Source: CAVYWD01 sp963772225
Lineage (GTDB): Bacteria; Myxococcota; Myxococcia; Myxococcales; UBA5297
Assembly: GCA_963772225.1 (NCBI GenBank)
Contig: CAVYWD010000002.1
Coordinates: 372,001 to 436,000, forward strand
Direction: 5' to 3'
DNA: 64,000 nt
The position numbers were made by a program, and so were the translations under genes. How positions within the stretch are numbered: the first letter of the stretch is position 1; every line of letters begins with the position of its first letter. The notes below the pieces were generated by a model that searched no databases, was not told the origin of the DNA, and worked only from the letters and a program-made list of their open reading frames with translations. Below are positions 48,417 to 55,948 of the stretch, piece by piece.

Positions 48417-48622
48417 GCCTTCGCCTCGGGATCGTCCATCGGGATGATCGCGACGTCCGGGTCGCAGGCGCAGGGCCCGCGGCGCAGCGCCGGGCAGTCG
48501 TCGTCATGCCGGTACTCGAGCATGGTCACAGTGCCGGGCTTGAGCCGGAGGGCGAGCTGCGCCAGGAACTCGGCGTTGCCGGCGCCGGGATAGGCACGGC
48601 CGTGGGGGTGGCGGCGGCTCAT
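48413..48622 (-). CDS. small Cys-containing protein
   Basis: This 69-residue protein ends with an acidic segment carrying Cys residues (TMLEYRHDDDCPALRRGPCA, CDPDVAII). It is coupled to the primase by ATGA. It resembles short proteins beside replication genes of phages and islands. The function is unknown. Confidence 0.5.
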   Translation of the reverse strand: MSRRHPHGRAYPGAGNAEFLAQLALRLKPGTVTMLEYRHDDDCPALRRGPCACDPDVAIIPMDDPEAKA

Positions 48623-48640
48623 AGGAGCACCCTGTTAGAC

Positions 48641-48825
48641 GAAGTCGCCTGAAGTCGCCCGGCCTGAAAAACGGCGCCGTGGAAGGCAACCGAGAAGTCG
48701 CCCACGAGAAGTCTCTTTCGCCCTAAAGGGTTCTGGGCGACTTGGGCGACTTCTGGTCGCCCGTCGCCCGACCCCAGTTCCCGGGAAGTCGCCCGGGCGA
48801 CTTCTGGGCGACTTCGGGCGACTTC
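48641..48825. repeat. iteron-like array, candidate replication origin
   Basis: Nine-base units GAAGTCGCC and their reverse complement occur about ten times in 185 bases. Forward copies are at 48641, 48651, 48694 and 48785 (plus a partial near 48708). Reverse copies GGCGACTTC are at 48745, 48796, 48807 and 48817 (and at 48736 with one mismatch). Neighbouring copies are 9-11 bases apart, close to one helical turn. A palindrome CCCTAAAGGG (48721-48730) lies between the groups. The array sits in the gap between the RepA and primase genes. Confidence 0.75.
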
Positions 48826-48854
48826 TTGAAGCTCCTGACGCGCTGTGTTGGTGC

Positions 48855-50201
48855 TCATGATTCGGCCTCCTCGTTGACGTCGAAGGCGGCCCGGGCGCGC
48901 TCCTCGGTGGTGAGGACTCGGAGCCCGGTCCCGCCGCCCTGACCCTTGTGGGCGACTTCGGCGATCTGGTTGGAGGCGAGAGCAGCGCTTACGACGCGGC
49001 CCACGGAGTTCTTTGCGCAGCCAATCTCCCGGAAGTGCTCCCGGAGCAGGTTGCGCGTCACGCGCTCGCGCCGGCTCAACTTGGCGATGACGGTGCAGAG
49101 CTTGGAGATCTGGGCCTCCGGAACCTCGGCCGCCTCCGCCTCAACGGTGGCGGCGCCCTCCGCCCTCGAGAAGGTCCACGTCGCCCCGATTGCCTCCCCG
49201 TTCTTGTCGTCGACCAGGTCGAGCGCGAGACCAAACTCACCGGCGCTCTGAGCGCCTCGCAGTTCGTTGACAGCGGTGTTGTGCCAATGCGCCCGGTTGT
49301 CGGTCTCGAGGCCCCCGAGGTACAGGCCGCCGTCTACCCCGCCGTGCACAACGCTACTGCCTCGGAGTCTTTGCCCGGGTCGCCGCAAGGCGCTGTCTTG
49401 GGAGGCTTTGTGCGAATGATGCACGAAGATGACCGTGCACTCCAGGATGTCGCGCAGCGCCCGAAGGCTTCGTGTCACCTTCGCCATGTCGGTCGAGGAA
49501 TTCTCGTCGCCGCGGTGATGGTCGCGCAGCGGGTCGAGGTAGACGATAGACACCGGGCGCGGCAGGGCCCTGACAGAGGCGATGATGCGAGCAATCGACA
49601 GGTCTTCTGCGAGGTCAATCGTCTGCCTCACGTACAGCGAGACCAGTCCTCTCGTCTCTTCCGAGTCCGACATCCCGAGGGCCCGGAGGCGATTCCGAGC
49701 GCTCCTGTCGCTGTCCTCGGCGAGGAACATTGCGACTGCCCCTTGCTGGGCGTGGAACTCGCCAAAGGCCTTCCGGCCGAGGGCGACAGCGACGCAGATT
49801 TCGGCGCCGCACCATGTCTTGGTGCTTTTGGGCTCCCCGCCGATGACGAACACGCCGGCTCTGGTCACGAGGCCAGTCACGAGCCAGGGCGTCTCGTCGA
49901 AGGTGCGGCGGAGGAGGTCGACGGCGTCGACGGGGCGAAGGACCGAGGCGCCGTCGACGCCGCTCCAACTCCTGAGCTCCTCGAGCGCTCGCGCGAGCTC
50001 GGGGTCGGCGGGGGCCGCCGCCGCGGAGCGCGCCTCTTCGGCGGTGCGCGTCGGCCCGGCGCCGCCGTAGGCGCTCGTCCGGCCGGGCGGCGTCGCGATC
50101 AGCTCGACCCGCGAGGGGTCGAATGTGCCGGCGCGGTGCGCGTCGTTCGCGTCCATCGGACGCGCCGGCCCGTGGGCGCCGTTGGGTCGGGGGGAGCTCA
50201 T
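48855..50201 (-). CDS. RepA-type replicative ATPase (AAA_25/RecA-like)
   Basis: This 448-residue protein has an N-terminal Ala/Pro-rich part, a RecA-like ATPase core (about 110-330) and a C-terminal winged helix (LCTVIAKLSRRERVTRNLLR). Walker A reads GGEPKSTKTW, with Thr where most have Gly; Walker B is VSIVYLDPLRDHH. Proteins of this type are hexameric helicases or loaders for plasmids and P4-like elements. The iteron array directly downstream may be its binding site. ATGA overlap with the AlpA-like gene. Confidence 0.82.
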   Translation of the reverse strand: MSSPRPNGAHGPARPMDANDAHRAGTFDPSRVELIATPPGRTSAYGGAGPTRTAEEARSAAAAPADPELARALEELRSWSGVDGASVLRPVDAVDLLRRTFDETPWLVTGLVTRAGVFVIGGEPKSTKTWCGAEICVAVALGRKAFGEFHAQQGAVAMFLAEDSDRSARNRLRALGMSDSEETRGLVSLYVRQTIDLAEDLSIARIIASVRALPRPVSIVYLDPLRDHHRGDENSSTDMAKVTRSLRALRDILECTVIFVHHSHKASQDSALRRPGQRLRGSSVVHGGVDGGLYLGGLETDNRAHWHNTAVNELRGAQSAGEFGLALDLVDDKNGEAIGATWTFSRAEGAATVEAEAAEVPEAQISKLCTVIAKLSRRERVTRNLLREHFREIGCAKNSVGRVVSAALASNQIAEVAHKGQGGGTGLRVLTTEERARAAFDVNEEAES

Positions 50202-50440
50202 CGGGCGCTCGTCCCGCGGTCGGCCGCGGCGCGTGCCACGAAGGCCTCGACCTCGGAGCGGAGCCAGCGGCGGAGGCCGTTGGAGAGCTGGAGCGGGCGC
50301 GGGAAGTATCCGTCCCGCATGCCCTTCCAGAGCGTGGTGTTGGACTTGATCCCCAGGAAGCGCTTGACGGCTTTGGAATCAAGAAGCGGCTCGTCGGCCG
50401 AAATACGCAACCGCGCGCCGTCTGAATTCTGCATGACCAT
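50198..50440 (-). CDS. AlpA-like HTH regulator / excisionase
   Basis: This 80-residue protein has a MerR/AlpA-like HTH: LLDSKAVKRFLGIKSNTTLW, KGMRDGYFPRPLQLSNGLRR, WLRSEVEAFVARAAA. The phrase YFPRPLQLSNGLRRW is typical of AlpA proteins of P4-like elements, which activate integrase or act as excisionase. It is coupled to the RepA gene by ATGA. Confidence 0.85.
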   Translation of the reverse strand: MVMQNSDGARLRISADEPLLDSKAVKRFLGIKSNTTLWKGMRDGYFPRPLQLSNGLRRWLRSEVEAFVARAAADRGTSAR

Positions 50441-50503
50441 GAAATCGCCCTCTCGAATGTTGACGAAATCGAGAGTAGGAGCGATCTCAAAACGTGGGAA
50501 TCC

Positions 50504-50546
50504 GTGATTCGCAGAATCACCCCCCGTGATTTAGCGAATCACGGGG
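50504..50546. promoter_or_regulatory. paired inverted repeats between the integrase and AlpA operons
   Basis: GTGATTC-GCA-GAATCAC (50504-50520) is followed at once by CCCCGTGATT-TAGCG-AATCACGGGG (50522-50546). Both share GTGATT half-sites and lie across the stop of the 176-residue gene. They could be an operator for a switch protein, a terminator, or both. Confidence 0.5.
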
Positions 50547-51047
50547 TGCGCGTTTGCCCTGCTTTGCCTTTCGATCCTGCCAGGTGCGGCGCAGGTTCTT
50601 GGCCGAGGTAATCTCGCTCGCGAGGCCGAAGCTCTTCACGCACTTGAAAACTGTCTCCCAACGATCCGTTTGAGAGCCCACCCGCTCTGAAGAGACCCAT
50701 GCAGCCACGGCAGCCCGGAAGGCTTCGTTGTCGACCTTGACGTTGACGTCAGTCCGAGGCACGTCGAAGAGCGGACGTGGGACTTGCACGTCGGCAAGAT
50801 CGAGGAATCCTTCCTTCACGGTAAAGGCGGCGCGTCGGATCTTTGAAACGAGCTCCATCGTCTCGTAGTTCTCCGGTTTGCGGCCATCAAGGTGAGTCCA
50901 CCGATAGGCGCCGTTGACGGTTCGAATAGCTTCCTCGACGAGGTCCTCGGGCGCGTCTTCGCTGGAGAGGATCTTGGCCATCTCCCGGAGTTCAGCGATC
51001 GCGCTCTTCGCGCGCGCGATCGCCTTCTCCTTCTTGCTCGGTCTCAT
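50517..51047 (-). CDS. hypothetical protein coupled to the integrase
   Basis: This 176-residue protein is Lys-rich at the N-terminus (RPSKKEKAIARAKSAIAELR), with a middle segment (EEAIRTVNGAYRWTHLDG) and a basic C-terminus. Its ATG overlaps the integrase stop. Third-position GC is lower than in chromosomal genes nearby, consistent with foreign origin. The function is unknown. Confidence 0.6.
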   Translation of the reverse strand: MRPSKKEKAIARAKSAIAELREMAKILSSEDAPEDLVEEAIRTVNGAYRWTHLDGRKPENYETMELVSKIRRAAFTVKEGFLDLADVQVPRPLFDVPRTDVNVKVDNEAFRAAVAAWVSSERVGSQTDRWETVFKCVKSFGLASEITSAKNLRRTWQDRKAKQGKRAPRDSLNHGG

Positions 51048-52417
51048 GCCGGCCGCCTCTCATGAAGCGGCACCACCTTCGCGGCCTCGCCCAGCCGGAT
51101 CCTGTCGAGCGCCGCGCCAACGAGCTCGGCCGCGGCGGCGCGTTGCTCAACGAGCTGGGCGCGCCCGTAGACGTCCGCGGCGCCGCTGAACCCGGCAGAG
51201 CGAAGCGCGGCGACGTGCCCGAGGCTCCGCTCGGCGACCACGTGGTCGACCCCCAGGTCCATTGCGAGCGAGCGCCAGGTGCGCCTCAGGTCATGCACGG
51301 TGAGCCCAGCGCCGAAGGACAGGCGACCCGTACTCTGGAGGCGCGACAGAGCGCGGATGAGCGCCTTGTCCTCGACGTGCGCGGGCGGAGCGTCGGGCTT
51401 CTGGGGCAGGGGGCTTGCGAGCACCCAGGGCGAGGCGCCCGCGAGCTCGCGAAGGCGGCGCAGAATCGCCACGGCGGTGGAGGGCAGCGGGACGACGAAC
51501 GGCCGTGCCGTGGCCCGCTCTTCCTTGCGCATCTTCAGGCGGTCGACGGGCACGACCCACCGGGCCGCCTCGATGTCGAGCTCCTCCCACCGCGCGCCGA
51601 TGAGGCTTTGCGAGCGGAGCGGCACATAAAGCTGGAAGGCGAGGGCCAGGCGAATGGTCGGCGAGAGCCGCTTTGGCTTCGCGGTCCCGTCCAACAGGGC
51701 GGTGAGGTCGAGCGCCTCGAAGAAGGCCTTGAGCTCGTCCGCATCAAGCACGCGGTTGCGCGAGACGGCGCGCAGCCCGAACGACCTGGAGCGCATGACG
51801 CCCGCGGGCGTGAACTCGAGGGCGCCGGTCTCCACGGCGTGGGCGAAGATGGCCTTGAGCTCGCGGAGCACGACCCTGGCGACACCGGCGCCGCCGATCT
51901 GCCGCTTCTCGATGAGGCGCGGCTCCTTGGCGTACCGGACGACCGCGGCGACGTCGGCGGGCTTCACGTTGCCCGCTGTCCACTCGCCGAACGGCGGGCG
52001 CGCGGGGTCGGGCCGGGCTTCGACGACGTGAACCCGGACGACGTTCCAGGCCTCGGCCGCGGTCTCACGTTGAGAGAGGATGTCGGCGCGGTAGGACTCG
52101 GCCAGGGCGCCCACAGTGCGCGTTGCGGTGCCATCCACCTCGGCGCGGCGCTCGGCCTTCTCGTCGAGGAAGAGCTCGCGGGCGGCGCCCAAGGAGAGCC
52201 CGCCGCTGTCACCTTCAATCGTCCAGCGACCGAGGCGGACGCGCTTGCGGCGGACCCTACCGCCTTCGCCTTGCTCGGAGGCCCAGCGATAGAAGACCTT
52301 CTCTCCGCTCGGGCCGCCTCGGATCACCAGGCCTTTACAGAGCGCGTCGGCGATTTCTTCGCGTCGGCGCGGAGCCCACGCGGCAAGCCATTCGGTGGTC
52401 ACCTTGGTCTTCTTCAA
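51044..52417 (-). CDS. int: P4-type tyrosine recombinase (integrase)
   Basis: This 457-residue site-specific recombinase has an N-terminal arm-binding domain (about 1-90), a core-binding domain (about 105-215) and the catalytic domain with Arg in YVPLRSQSLIGARW, HDLRRTW (HxxR), SLGH and the nucleophile Tyr in ADVYGRAQLVEQR. It should join the element to the tRNA-Pro site. It sits 260 bases inside attR, with direct repeats in between that may be its arm sites. Confidence 0.93.
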   Translation of the reverse strand: MKKTKVTTEWLAAWAPRRREEIADALCKGLVIRGGPSGEKVFYRWASEQGEGGRVRRKRVRLGRWTIEGDSGGLSLGAARELFLDEKAERRAEVDGTATRTVGALAESYRADILSQRETAAEAWNVVRVHVVEARPDPARPPFGEWTAGNVKPADVAAVVRYAKEPRLIEKRQIGGAGVARVVLRELKAIFAHAVETGALEFTPAGVMRSRSFGLRAVSRNRVLDADELKAFFEALDLTALLDGTAKPKRLSPTIRLALAFQLYVPLRSQSLIGARWEELDIEAARWVVPVDRLKMRKEERATARPFVVPLPSTAVAILRRLRELAGASPWVLASPLPQKPDAPPAHVEDKALIRALSRLQSTGRLSFGAGLTVHDLRRTWRSLAMDLGVDHVVAERSLGHVAALRSAGFSGAADVYGRAQLVEQRAAAAELVGAALDRIRLGEAAKVVPLHERRPA

Positions 52418-52430
52418 GTGGTCGCTCCGT

Positions 52431-52554
52431 GGGGTGCGTCGGGGTGCGCGGCGCCGGAAAAGCCGGCCTCGGGCCGACCACCTTCCCGTTCGCGGCCATC
52501 GTTTCCGGGGTGCCCTTGGGGTGCAAAATCGGCCTCGGGGTGCGCTTGGGGTGC
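52431..52554 (+). repeat. right GGGGTGC repeats, possible integrase arm sites
   Basis: GGGGTGC occurs at 52431, 52441, 52507, 52518, 52537 and 52548, in direct pairs 10-11 bases apart, between the integrase gene and attR. The att core has another copy (52682). The rest of 52418-52677 shows no gene. Confidence 0.6.
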
Positions 52555-52677
52555 GCTTTTACGCTACCAAAGCGGACAGGAATGGACAACCGCGAACGGG
52601 CTTGGATCTTGAGTCTGAACGGCAGCTTGCGCCGTTTCGCGAGTCGTTCCGGGAGCTTGAATTCGGACCGTCCACGC

Positions 52678-52726
52678 GCTTGGGGTGCAAGTGGTCGCTG
52701 GTTCAAATCCAGTCGCCCCGACCAAT
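52678..52726 (+). repeat. attR, 49-bp core repeat
   Basis: Perfect copy of 40461-40509, the tRNA-Pro 3' half. The sequence just before it does not continue the tRNA, so this is a fragment. Confidence 0.95.
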
Positions 52727-52730
52727 CGAA

Positions 52731-52760
52731 GGCCCCGGAATCCCGAAAGGTTCCGGGGCC
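52731..52760 (+). terminator. native tRNA-Pro terminator, displaced by the insertion
   Basis: Stem GGCCCCGGAA (52731-52740) / TTCCGGGGCC (52751-52760), then TTGCAGTTT. It lies just outside attR, where the terminator of the tRNA would be without the element. Confidence 0.65.
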
Positions 52761-52859
52761 TTGCAGTTTGACGCGGCGCGACTGTCTCGGTGACTGTCCC
52801 ACCCCCTCCAAGCCAGCCCGAGTCATTCCGGGCGGTGAGAGCCGGTGAGCGCCAGCACC

Positions 52860-53205
52860 TTCGTGGCCTTCTGAGGGGCGACCGATCGCGCCCAGTACGA
52901 GAGCGTCGCCCAGGGTCACCATCGTGGCGATCGACCCGTTCCCCACGTTGTATGCGGCGCCGCTTTTCTCGGCCGTGAATAGCGGTTGAAGCGTCCCGTT
53001 CTTCGCAAGCGTGGCGGCGTTCGCGTTGCTGAAGAGCAGCCGCATCGACGAGCTGCACCACGCCCTGGGCCTGCACTGGCGGAAACCAAGTGAGCCGGAA
53101 GAAGTTCCCAGCGAGCGGGTCGAGCCAGGAGCCGGCCGCGGTGTCGAGGAAGCCGCCACTGGCCACCGCCGCGATGAGCTGGTGATTGCCCCGACCAATG
53201 AATGC
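52860..53205 (-). pseudogene. baseplate J-like remnant outside attR
   Basis: Minus-strand sequence reads NHQLIAAVASGGFLDTAAGS, WLDPLAGNFFRLTWFPPVQA, and after a +1 change near 53043, RLLFSNANAATLAKNGTLQP, LFTAEKSGAAYNVGNGSIAT. This fits the N-terminal part of phage baseplate J proteins. It has no start and fades at both ends. It is outside the element's repeats, so it may be from an older prophage at the same site. The stretch 53206-53432 shows nothing supportable. Confidence 0.6.
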
Positions 53206-53432
53206 CGCAGGAGCTCAAGGTTTTCCCTCGAGCGCCTGCGGCCTTCGCCTTTCTGAAATAGGCGGCTCTTCGGCAGCCCGCGGCAGGTCGACGCCTCAGG
53301 GATCAGGTTTGAGGGCACTTGAGGGCATCTTTCCGCCACATTCACCGCGCCATTCCGGAATTGTTCTTTTCCTCGGTGTATGCATTGTCTGGATATTCTC
53401 GCCCAATGCGAGCCAACAGAAAGGACGCCGCA

Positions 53433-53691
53433 ATGCTCACCGTTTTCGAGGTCGTCATCGCACCGGGCGAGAACCCTGACGCGCTGCTCTCTCGAGAAGT
53501 CATGGACGACACGCAAGCTCAGAATCATGACCGTCGACGAAGCCCGGGCCGTCGGCTTCGAGAAGGCGGCCGCCCCTCCGGGCGCAGAGGTGCGCTTGGT
53601 GGCCGTTTCCCCCCGCGACGCCCGCTTCGTGCAAAGCCGGCTGGAGGCCAGCGCGGCCGTCCAATCCATTTGCGCGCACGAAGTCGTTTAG
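53433..53691 (+). CDS. small conserved-looking protein (frame break near 53513)
   Basis: The ATG at 53433 gives LTVFEVVIAPGENPDALLSR, EVMDDT. A +1 change in ACGCAAG (53511-53517) then gives LRIMTVDEARAVGFEKAAAP, VRLVAVSPRDARFVQSRLEA, ending at 53691. The joined product is about 85 residues. Both halves have good third-position GC and meet exactly, so one gene is likely. No family was recognised. It lies just before the B12 operon promoter. Confidence 0.5.
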
Positions 53692-53734
53692 CGCCTCAAG
53701 CCTCAACGTCGATGGGCGCATTTCGTCGAACCCC

Positions 53735-53764
53735 TTGACGCGCTCGCGCCGTCGCGCGTATCAC
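53735..53764 (+). promoter_or_regulatory. promoter of the cobalamin operon
   Basis: TTGACG (53735-53740), 18 bases, TATCAC (53759-53764), ending just upstream of the riboswitch. Confidence 0.55.
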
Positions 53765-53770
53765 CTTCGC

Positions 53771-53981
53771 CACTTCAGGTGCCCGATTCGGGCGTAACAG
53801 GGAAGCCGGTGCGATTCCGGCGTGGTCCCGCCACTGTGTTCGGATTGGCCCCCACGAGGGGCCTCGTGCGGCTCGGTCGTCGCCACTGAGGAGAGCGCTC
53901 CTCGGGAAGGTGCGAGTCGCTGCCCAAGGCGCGCATTCGGTGCGCCCCAGGGTCCGTCAACCAGGATACCTGCCTGAAGTG
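53771..53981 (+). ncRNA. cobalamin riboswitch
   Basis: P1 pairs CACTTCAGG (53771-53779) with CCTGAAGTG (53973-53981). The conserved core is present: GGGAAGCCGGTGCGATTCCG (from 53800), CCCGCCACTGT (53827-53837), and CCAGGATACCTGCC near 53961-53974. It controls the uptake and salvage operon below, turning it off when adenosylcobalamin is plentiful. Confidence 0.95.
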
Positions 53982-54041
53982 CGGCACCCCTGAGGTCGCC
54001 GCGCTGCACCTGGCTCTCCGCGAGAGAGAGTGGGTCTCAGA

Positions 54042-54935
54042 ATGCTGTGTTCGCGTCTCGTCGCGATCTTCGCGCTTCTCCATCCCGCCGCGTTTCCAAT
54101 GACCCTGTCGGCGGAGCCCAGCCGCCTCCACGGCTCGGACGCCGCGAGCGGAGCGGGCCCGCCCGTGAGGCCCGCGCGCATCCTGTCGATCAACCTCTGC
54201 GCCGACCAGCTCCTCCTGCAGTTGGTCGAGCGGGAGCGCATCGTCGGCGTGTCCTCGCTCGCCTCCGACCCGGAGCTCTCCGCCTTGAGCGAGCGCGCCC
54301 GGGGCCTGCCGCTCACGGGCACGAGCGCCGAGGAGATCGTGCTGCGCCGCCCCGACCTGGCGCTGGTCGGCCACTACTGGATGGGCGAGGCCGTGGAGAC
54401 GCTGCGGCGCATGGGCGTCCCCGTCGTGGAGATCTGGCCGGCGGAGAGTTTCGAGGACGTGCGCGAGCAGCTCTCGCACGTGGCCCGCGCGGTCGGCGCC
54501 GAAACTCGGGCGAACGACATCCTCCGCGCCTTCGACTCCGAGCTCGAAGCGCTCCGGGCGCGGCGCCCCGCGCGAGCGCCGCGCGCCGCCTTCGCGCAGC
54601 CCGACGGGAGCACGTCGGGCAAGGGCACGCTGGCCGACGCCATCCTCGCCGCGGCCGGATTCGACAACCTCCCGGCGCGGCTCGGCCTACAGGGCTTCGC
54701 CGCGCTGGACCTCGAGCGGCTGCTCCTGGAAAGCCCCGAGCTCCTCGTCCGCCCGAGCTACCACGCCGAGGCCCCGACGCTGGGGCGCGACCGCGCCCGC
54801 CACCCGGCGCTGGCGCGTTCCGGAGCCGCCGAGCTGAGCGTGCCGTACTCCCTGCTGGTCTGCGGGACGACCGAAAGCCTGCGCGCCGTCCGCGCGCTCG
54901 TGGAGTGGCGCGAGCGGCAGGGAAGGGCTCCATGA
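54042..54935 (+). CDS. btuF: ABC transporter substrate-binding protein, BtuF-like
   Basis: This protein of about 297 residues has a signal peptide (LVAIFALLHPAAFPMTLSA) and a periplasmic-binding domain: ARILSINLCADQLLLQLVER, VRRPDLALVG-type segment LRRPDLALVGHYWM, and GVPVVEIWPAESFEDV. It follows a B12 riboswitch and precedes BtuC and BtuD genes, so it binds corrinoids. An in-frame GTG at 54030 is an alternative start. Confidence 0.88.
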   Translation: MLCSRLVAIFALLHPAAFPMTLSAEPSRLHGSDAASGAGPPVRPARILSINLCADQLLLQLVERERIVGVSSLASDPELSALSERARGLPLTGTSAEEIVLRRPDLALVGHYWMGEAVETLRRMGVPVVEIWPAESFEDVREQLSHVARAVGAETRANDILRAFDSELEALRARRPARAPRAAFAQPDGSTSGKGTLADAILAAAGFDNLPARLGLQGFAALDLERLLLESPELLVRPSYHAEAPTLGRDRARHPALARSGAAELSVPYSLLVCGTTESLRAVRALVEWRERQGRAP

Positions 54936-55948
54936 GCGCTCGGCCCGGCCGCACCTCGCTCGCGCTTTTCGCCGTCCTCTCGGCGCTCGCGGCGGGGAGC
55001 TTCGCTCTATCGGTCCTCGTCGGCAGCGCCGCCGTGCCGCCGCTCGAGCTCCTGCGCGCGCTCGCCGGCGACGGCCAAGGCGTCCTCGCCCGCATCTTCT
55101 GGGAGCTGCGCGTCCCTCGGGCGGCGCTGGGGGCGATGGTCGGAGCCTCCCTAGGGCTCTCGGGGGCAGCCATGCAGGGCCTGATGCACAACCCGCTGGT
55201 CGAGCCGGGCGTCGGCGGGGTCTCCGGCGGCGCTGCCCTCGGCGCGGTCGTCGCGCTCTACTCGGGGCTGTCCACCGCCTCGGGGATCCTCACGCCCATC
55301 GCCGGGATGGCGGGCGCGCTCCTCGCCATCGCGGTCATCGCCGTCATCGGAGGCCGGAGCGCCGCGCCCGAGGGCGTCCTCCTCGCCGGCTTCGTGGTGA
55401 CGACCGGGTGCAACGCGCTCATCGCCCTGGCGCTCAACCTGTCGCCCAACCCGCTCGCGAGCCACGAGATCATTTTCTGGCTGCTCGGCTCGCTCGCCGA
55501 CCGGAGCGCCGACCAGCTCCGGGCGGTCGCAGGCCCCATGGCGCTCGGCACGGCGCTGCTCTTGAGCTGCGGCCCCGGCCTGCGCGCCTGGAGCTTGGGG
55601 AGCGCCGCGGCGGCGAGCCTGGGAGTGCGCCCCGGCGCCTTGAGGCTGCGCCTGCTCCTGGGCTCGGCGCTCTCGGTCGGGGCGGCGGTCTCGGTGAGCG
55701 GGACCATCGGCTTCGTGGGCCTGTTCGTCCCTCACCTCTTGCGGCCGATGGTGCAGGGCGACCCTTCGCGCCTGCTCTGGGCGAGCGCGCTCGGAGGGGC
55801 GCTGGCCCTCACCTGGGCCGACCTTCTGGCGCGCCTGAGCGGCCGCGTCCTCGCGGGCGGCGAGCTCAAGCTCGGGGTCGTGACGGCGCTCGTGGGGACG
55901 CCGCCGCTGCTCCTCCTGGCGCTGCGCGCCCGACGAGGCGCCGCATGA
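54932..55948 (+). CDS. btuC: ABC transporter permease, BtuC-like
   Basis: This 338-residue FecCD-family permease has about ten helices: LRVPRAALGAMVGASLGLSG, GLMHNPLVEPGVGGVSGGAA, GTIGFVGLFVPHLLRPMVQG. It starts at an ATGA overlap with btuF and ends in one with btuD. It moves corrinoid across the inner membrane. Confidence 0.93.
   Translation: MSARPGRTSLALFAVLSALAAGSFALSVLVGSAAVPPLELLRALAGDGQGVLARIFWELRVPRAALGAMVGASLGLSGAAMQGLMHNPLVEPGVGGVSGGAALGAVVALYSGLSTASGILTPIAGMAGALLAIAVIAVIGGRSAAPEGVLLAGFVVTTGCNALIALALNLSPNPLASHEIIFWLLGSLADRSADQLRAVAGPMALGTALLLSCGPGLRAWSLGSAAAASLGVRPGALRLRLLLGSALSVGAAVSVSGTIGFVGLFVPHLLRPMVQGDPSRLLWASALGGALALTWADLLARLSGRVLAGGELKLGVVTALVGTPPLLLLALRARRGAA

Noticed and set aside
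48641..48825. CRISPR array
   Set aside because: Repeat units are 9 bases, in both orientations, with gaps too short for spacers, and no cas genes are present.
48619..48858. 79-residue minus-strand ORF between the RepA and primase modules
   Set aside because: Its ATG overlaps the RepA stop, but most of its sequence is a translation of the iteron-like repeats. The repeats explain the region better as a non-coding origin.
52335..53669. Minus-strand ORF of 444 residues across attR
   Set aside because: It runs through the integrase start, att core and terminator. Only a short part fits phage baseplate J; the rest is chance open frame.
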